A DNA stretch of 6,140 nucleotides from the NCBI GenBank assembly GCA_023405875.1, contig JAEXXN010000185.1:1-6140 (forward strand), in the 5' to 3' direction. Origin of the DNA: Bacillota bacterium (lineage in GTDB: Bacteria > Bacillota > Clostridia > Lutisporales > Lutisporaceae). Below the pieces are notes generated by a model. That model saw nothing but the letters and a program-made list of their open reading frames with translations. It was not told the DNA's origin and searched no databases. How positions within the stretch are numbered: the first letter of the stretch is position 1; each line of letters opens with the position of its first letter. Shown piece after piece: positions 5,469 through 6,140 of this stretch. The position numbers and the translations under genes are program-made.

Positions 5469-6140
5469 TTAGAATAAGCCTGTGATCACGCCTTTTTCAT
5501 CAATATCTATTTTTTCTGCCGACGGCACCTTCGGAAGCCCGGGCATTATCATGACATCCCCTGTCAGGCATACTATGAAGCCTGCTCCTGCTGATACCCT
5601 TACTTCCTTTACACTTACCTTGAAGCCCTTGGGTGCTCCCAGAAGCGTCGGATCGTCGGAGAGTGAATATTGTGTCTTTGCCATACATATAGGCAGCTTG
5701 TCAAGTCCGATATCCTCCAGCTTCTTCATTTCCTTCTGAGCCTTGGCAGAGAATACAACGCCGTCACCGCCGTAGATTTCCTTTACTACTGTTTCAATTT
5801 TCTGCGCTATTGAAGCTTCAACCTCATATATATGCTTTAAATCAGGTGTTGAGCTTTCTATCATCTTAACAAGGGTTTCGGCCATATGGGTTCCGCCTTC
5901 TCCACCCTTTGCCCAGCATTCGTTAAGGGATACCTCCACGCCATATACCTTGCACTTGTTTATAAGCGCTTCTATTTCCGCTTCAGTATCGCTTACAAAA
6001 CGGTTTACTGCAACCAGCGCAGGAAGTCCGAACTTGCGGATGTTTTCAACCTGTTTCTCAAGGTTTGCAAAGCCTTTATCCACTGCTTCGACATTTTCTT
6101 TTCCCAGATCCGCCTTAGCCACTCCTCCATGCATCTTAAG
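5469..6140 (-). CDS. fhs: Formate-tetrahydrofolate ligase (EC 6.3.4.3), C-terminal 223 residues; N-terminus beyond window
   Basis: Formyl-THF synthetase links formate, ATP and tetrahydrofolate to 10-formyl-THF; in amino-acid and purine fermenters it can run in reverse to make ATP. The frame is open to the right edge (Leu-Lys precede MHGGVAK), so the Met at 6134 is internal: relatives read ALKMHGG here. The visible part is about 40% of a ~556-aa protein. Family landmarks (visible numbering approximate): LKMHGGVAKADL at its start, VAVNRFVSDTEAEI near 44-57, KGGEGG near 78-83, TQYSLSDDPTLLGAP near 155-169, and the C-terminal SAGAGFIVCLTGD with MPGLPKVPSAEKID, ending GLF. It lies 62 bp upstream of hutU in the same orientation. 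This suggests that it disposes of the one-carbon unit produced by FtcD from histidine, although Fhs also serves general C1 metabolism. Confidence 0.97.
   Translation of the reverse strand, partial: LKMHGGVAKADLGKENVEAVDKGFANLEKQVENIRKFGLPALVAVNRFVSDTEAEIEALINKCKVYGVEVSLNECWAKGGEGGTHMAETLVKMIESSTPDLKHIYEVEASIAQKIETVVKEIYGGDGVVFSAKAQKEMKKLEDIGLDKLPICMAKTQYSLSDDPTLLGAPKGFKVSVKEVRVSAGAGFIVCLTGDVMIMPGLPKVPSAEKIDIDEKGVITGLF

Noticed and set aside
5500..5688. Second minus-strand frame inside fhs
   Set aside because: It is an out-of-frame overlap of the conserved fhs C-terminus; the fhs frame itself is continuous, so there is no sign of a frameshift.
1..6140. CRISPR array, tRNA, insertion sequence or defence system
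   Set aside because: There are no spaced direct repeats, no cloverleaf, and no transposase or terminal repeats; the window is filled by metabolic and transport genes.

Overview
All genes in this window lie on the minus strand. In transcription order (high to low coordinates) they are: the C-terminal part of formate-tetrahydrofolate ligase (fhs, cut by the right edge), a complete urocanate hydratase (hutU), a complete glutamate formiminotransferase (ftcD), a regulatory region of about 350 bp, and the first 702 codons of a calcium/manganese-type P-type ATPase (cut by the left edge). The likely host is an anaerobic, amino-acid-fermenting Firmicute of the Clostridia. This rests on strong AGGAGG-type Shine-Dalgarno sites, a TTG start, U-tailed intrinsic terminators, a leader riboswitch, and histidine-degradation genes next to fhs. 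No marker gene is present, so the placement is an inference.

Right block (2460-6140): hutU and ftcD are 13 nt apart and look translationally coupled; fhs lies 62 bp upstream behind a perfect inverted repeat. Together they suggest histidine breakdown tied to one-carbon metabolism. HutU hydrates urocanate. FtcD moves the formimino group of formiminoglutamate to tetrahydrofolate. After cyclodeamination and hydrolysis, which are not encoded here, Fhs running in reverse would release formate and make ATP. HutH, HutI and the cyclodeaminase FchA must be upstream or elsewhere. The HutU is the long form (675 aa) resembling animal UROC1 rather than the ~555-aa form of Pseudomonas and Bacillus.

Left block (1-2404): a near-consensus promoter (TTGACA, 17 bp, TAAAAT) is followed by an RNA element that I recognise as a yybP-ykoY (Mn2+) riboswitch. 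It retains GGGGAGUAG, GUCGUCA, the CAAC/GUUG hairpin and the P1 helix AAAGG/CCUUU. Its 3' P1 strand also forms the 5' arm of an intrinsic terminator, so it reads as a metal-induced ON switch. The downstream ATPase has every catalytic motif visible up to the edge and is best interpreted as a Mn2+ (or Ca2+/Mn2+) efflux pump. The leader also holds an orphan Shine-Dalgarno sequence and a possible second promoter beyond the terminator.

I found no tRNA, rRNA, CRISPR array, insertion sequence or attachment site. No clearly new system is visible. The riboswitch-pump unit and the C1-linked hut cluster are the most informative content.
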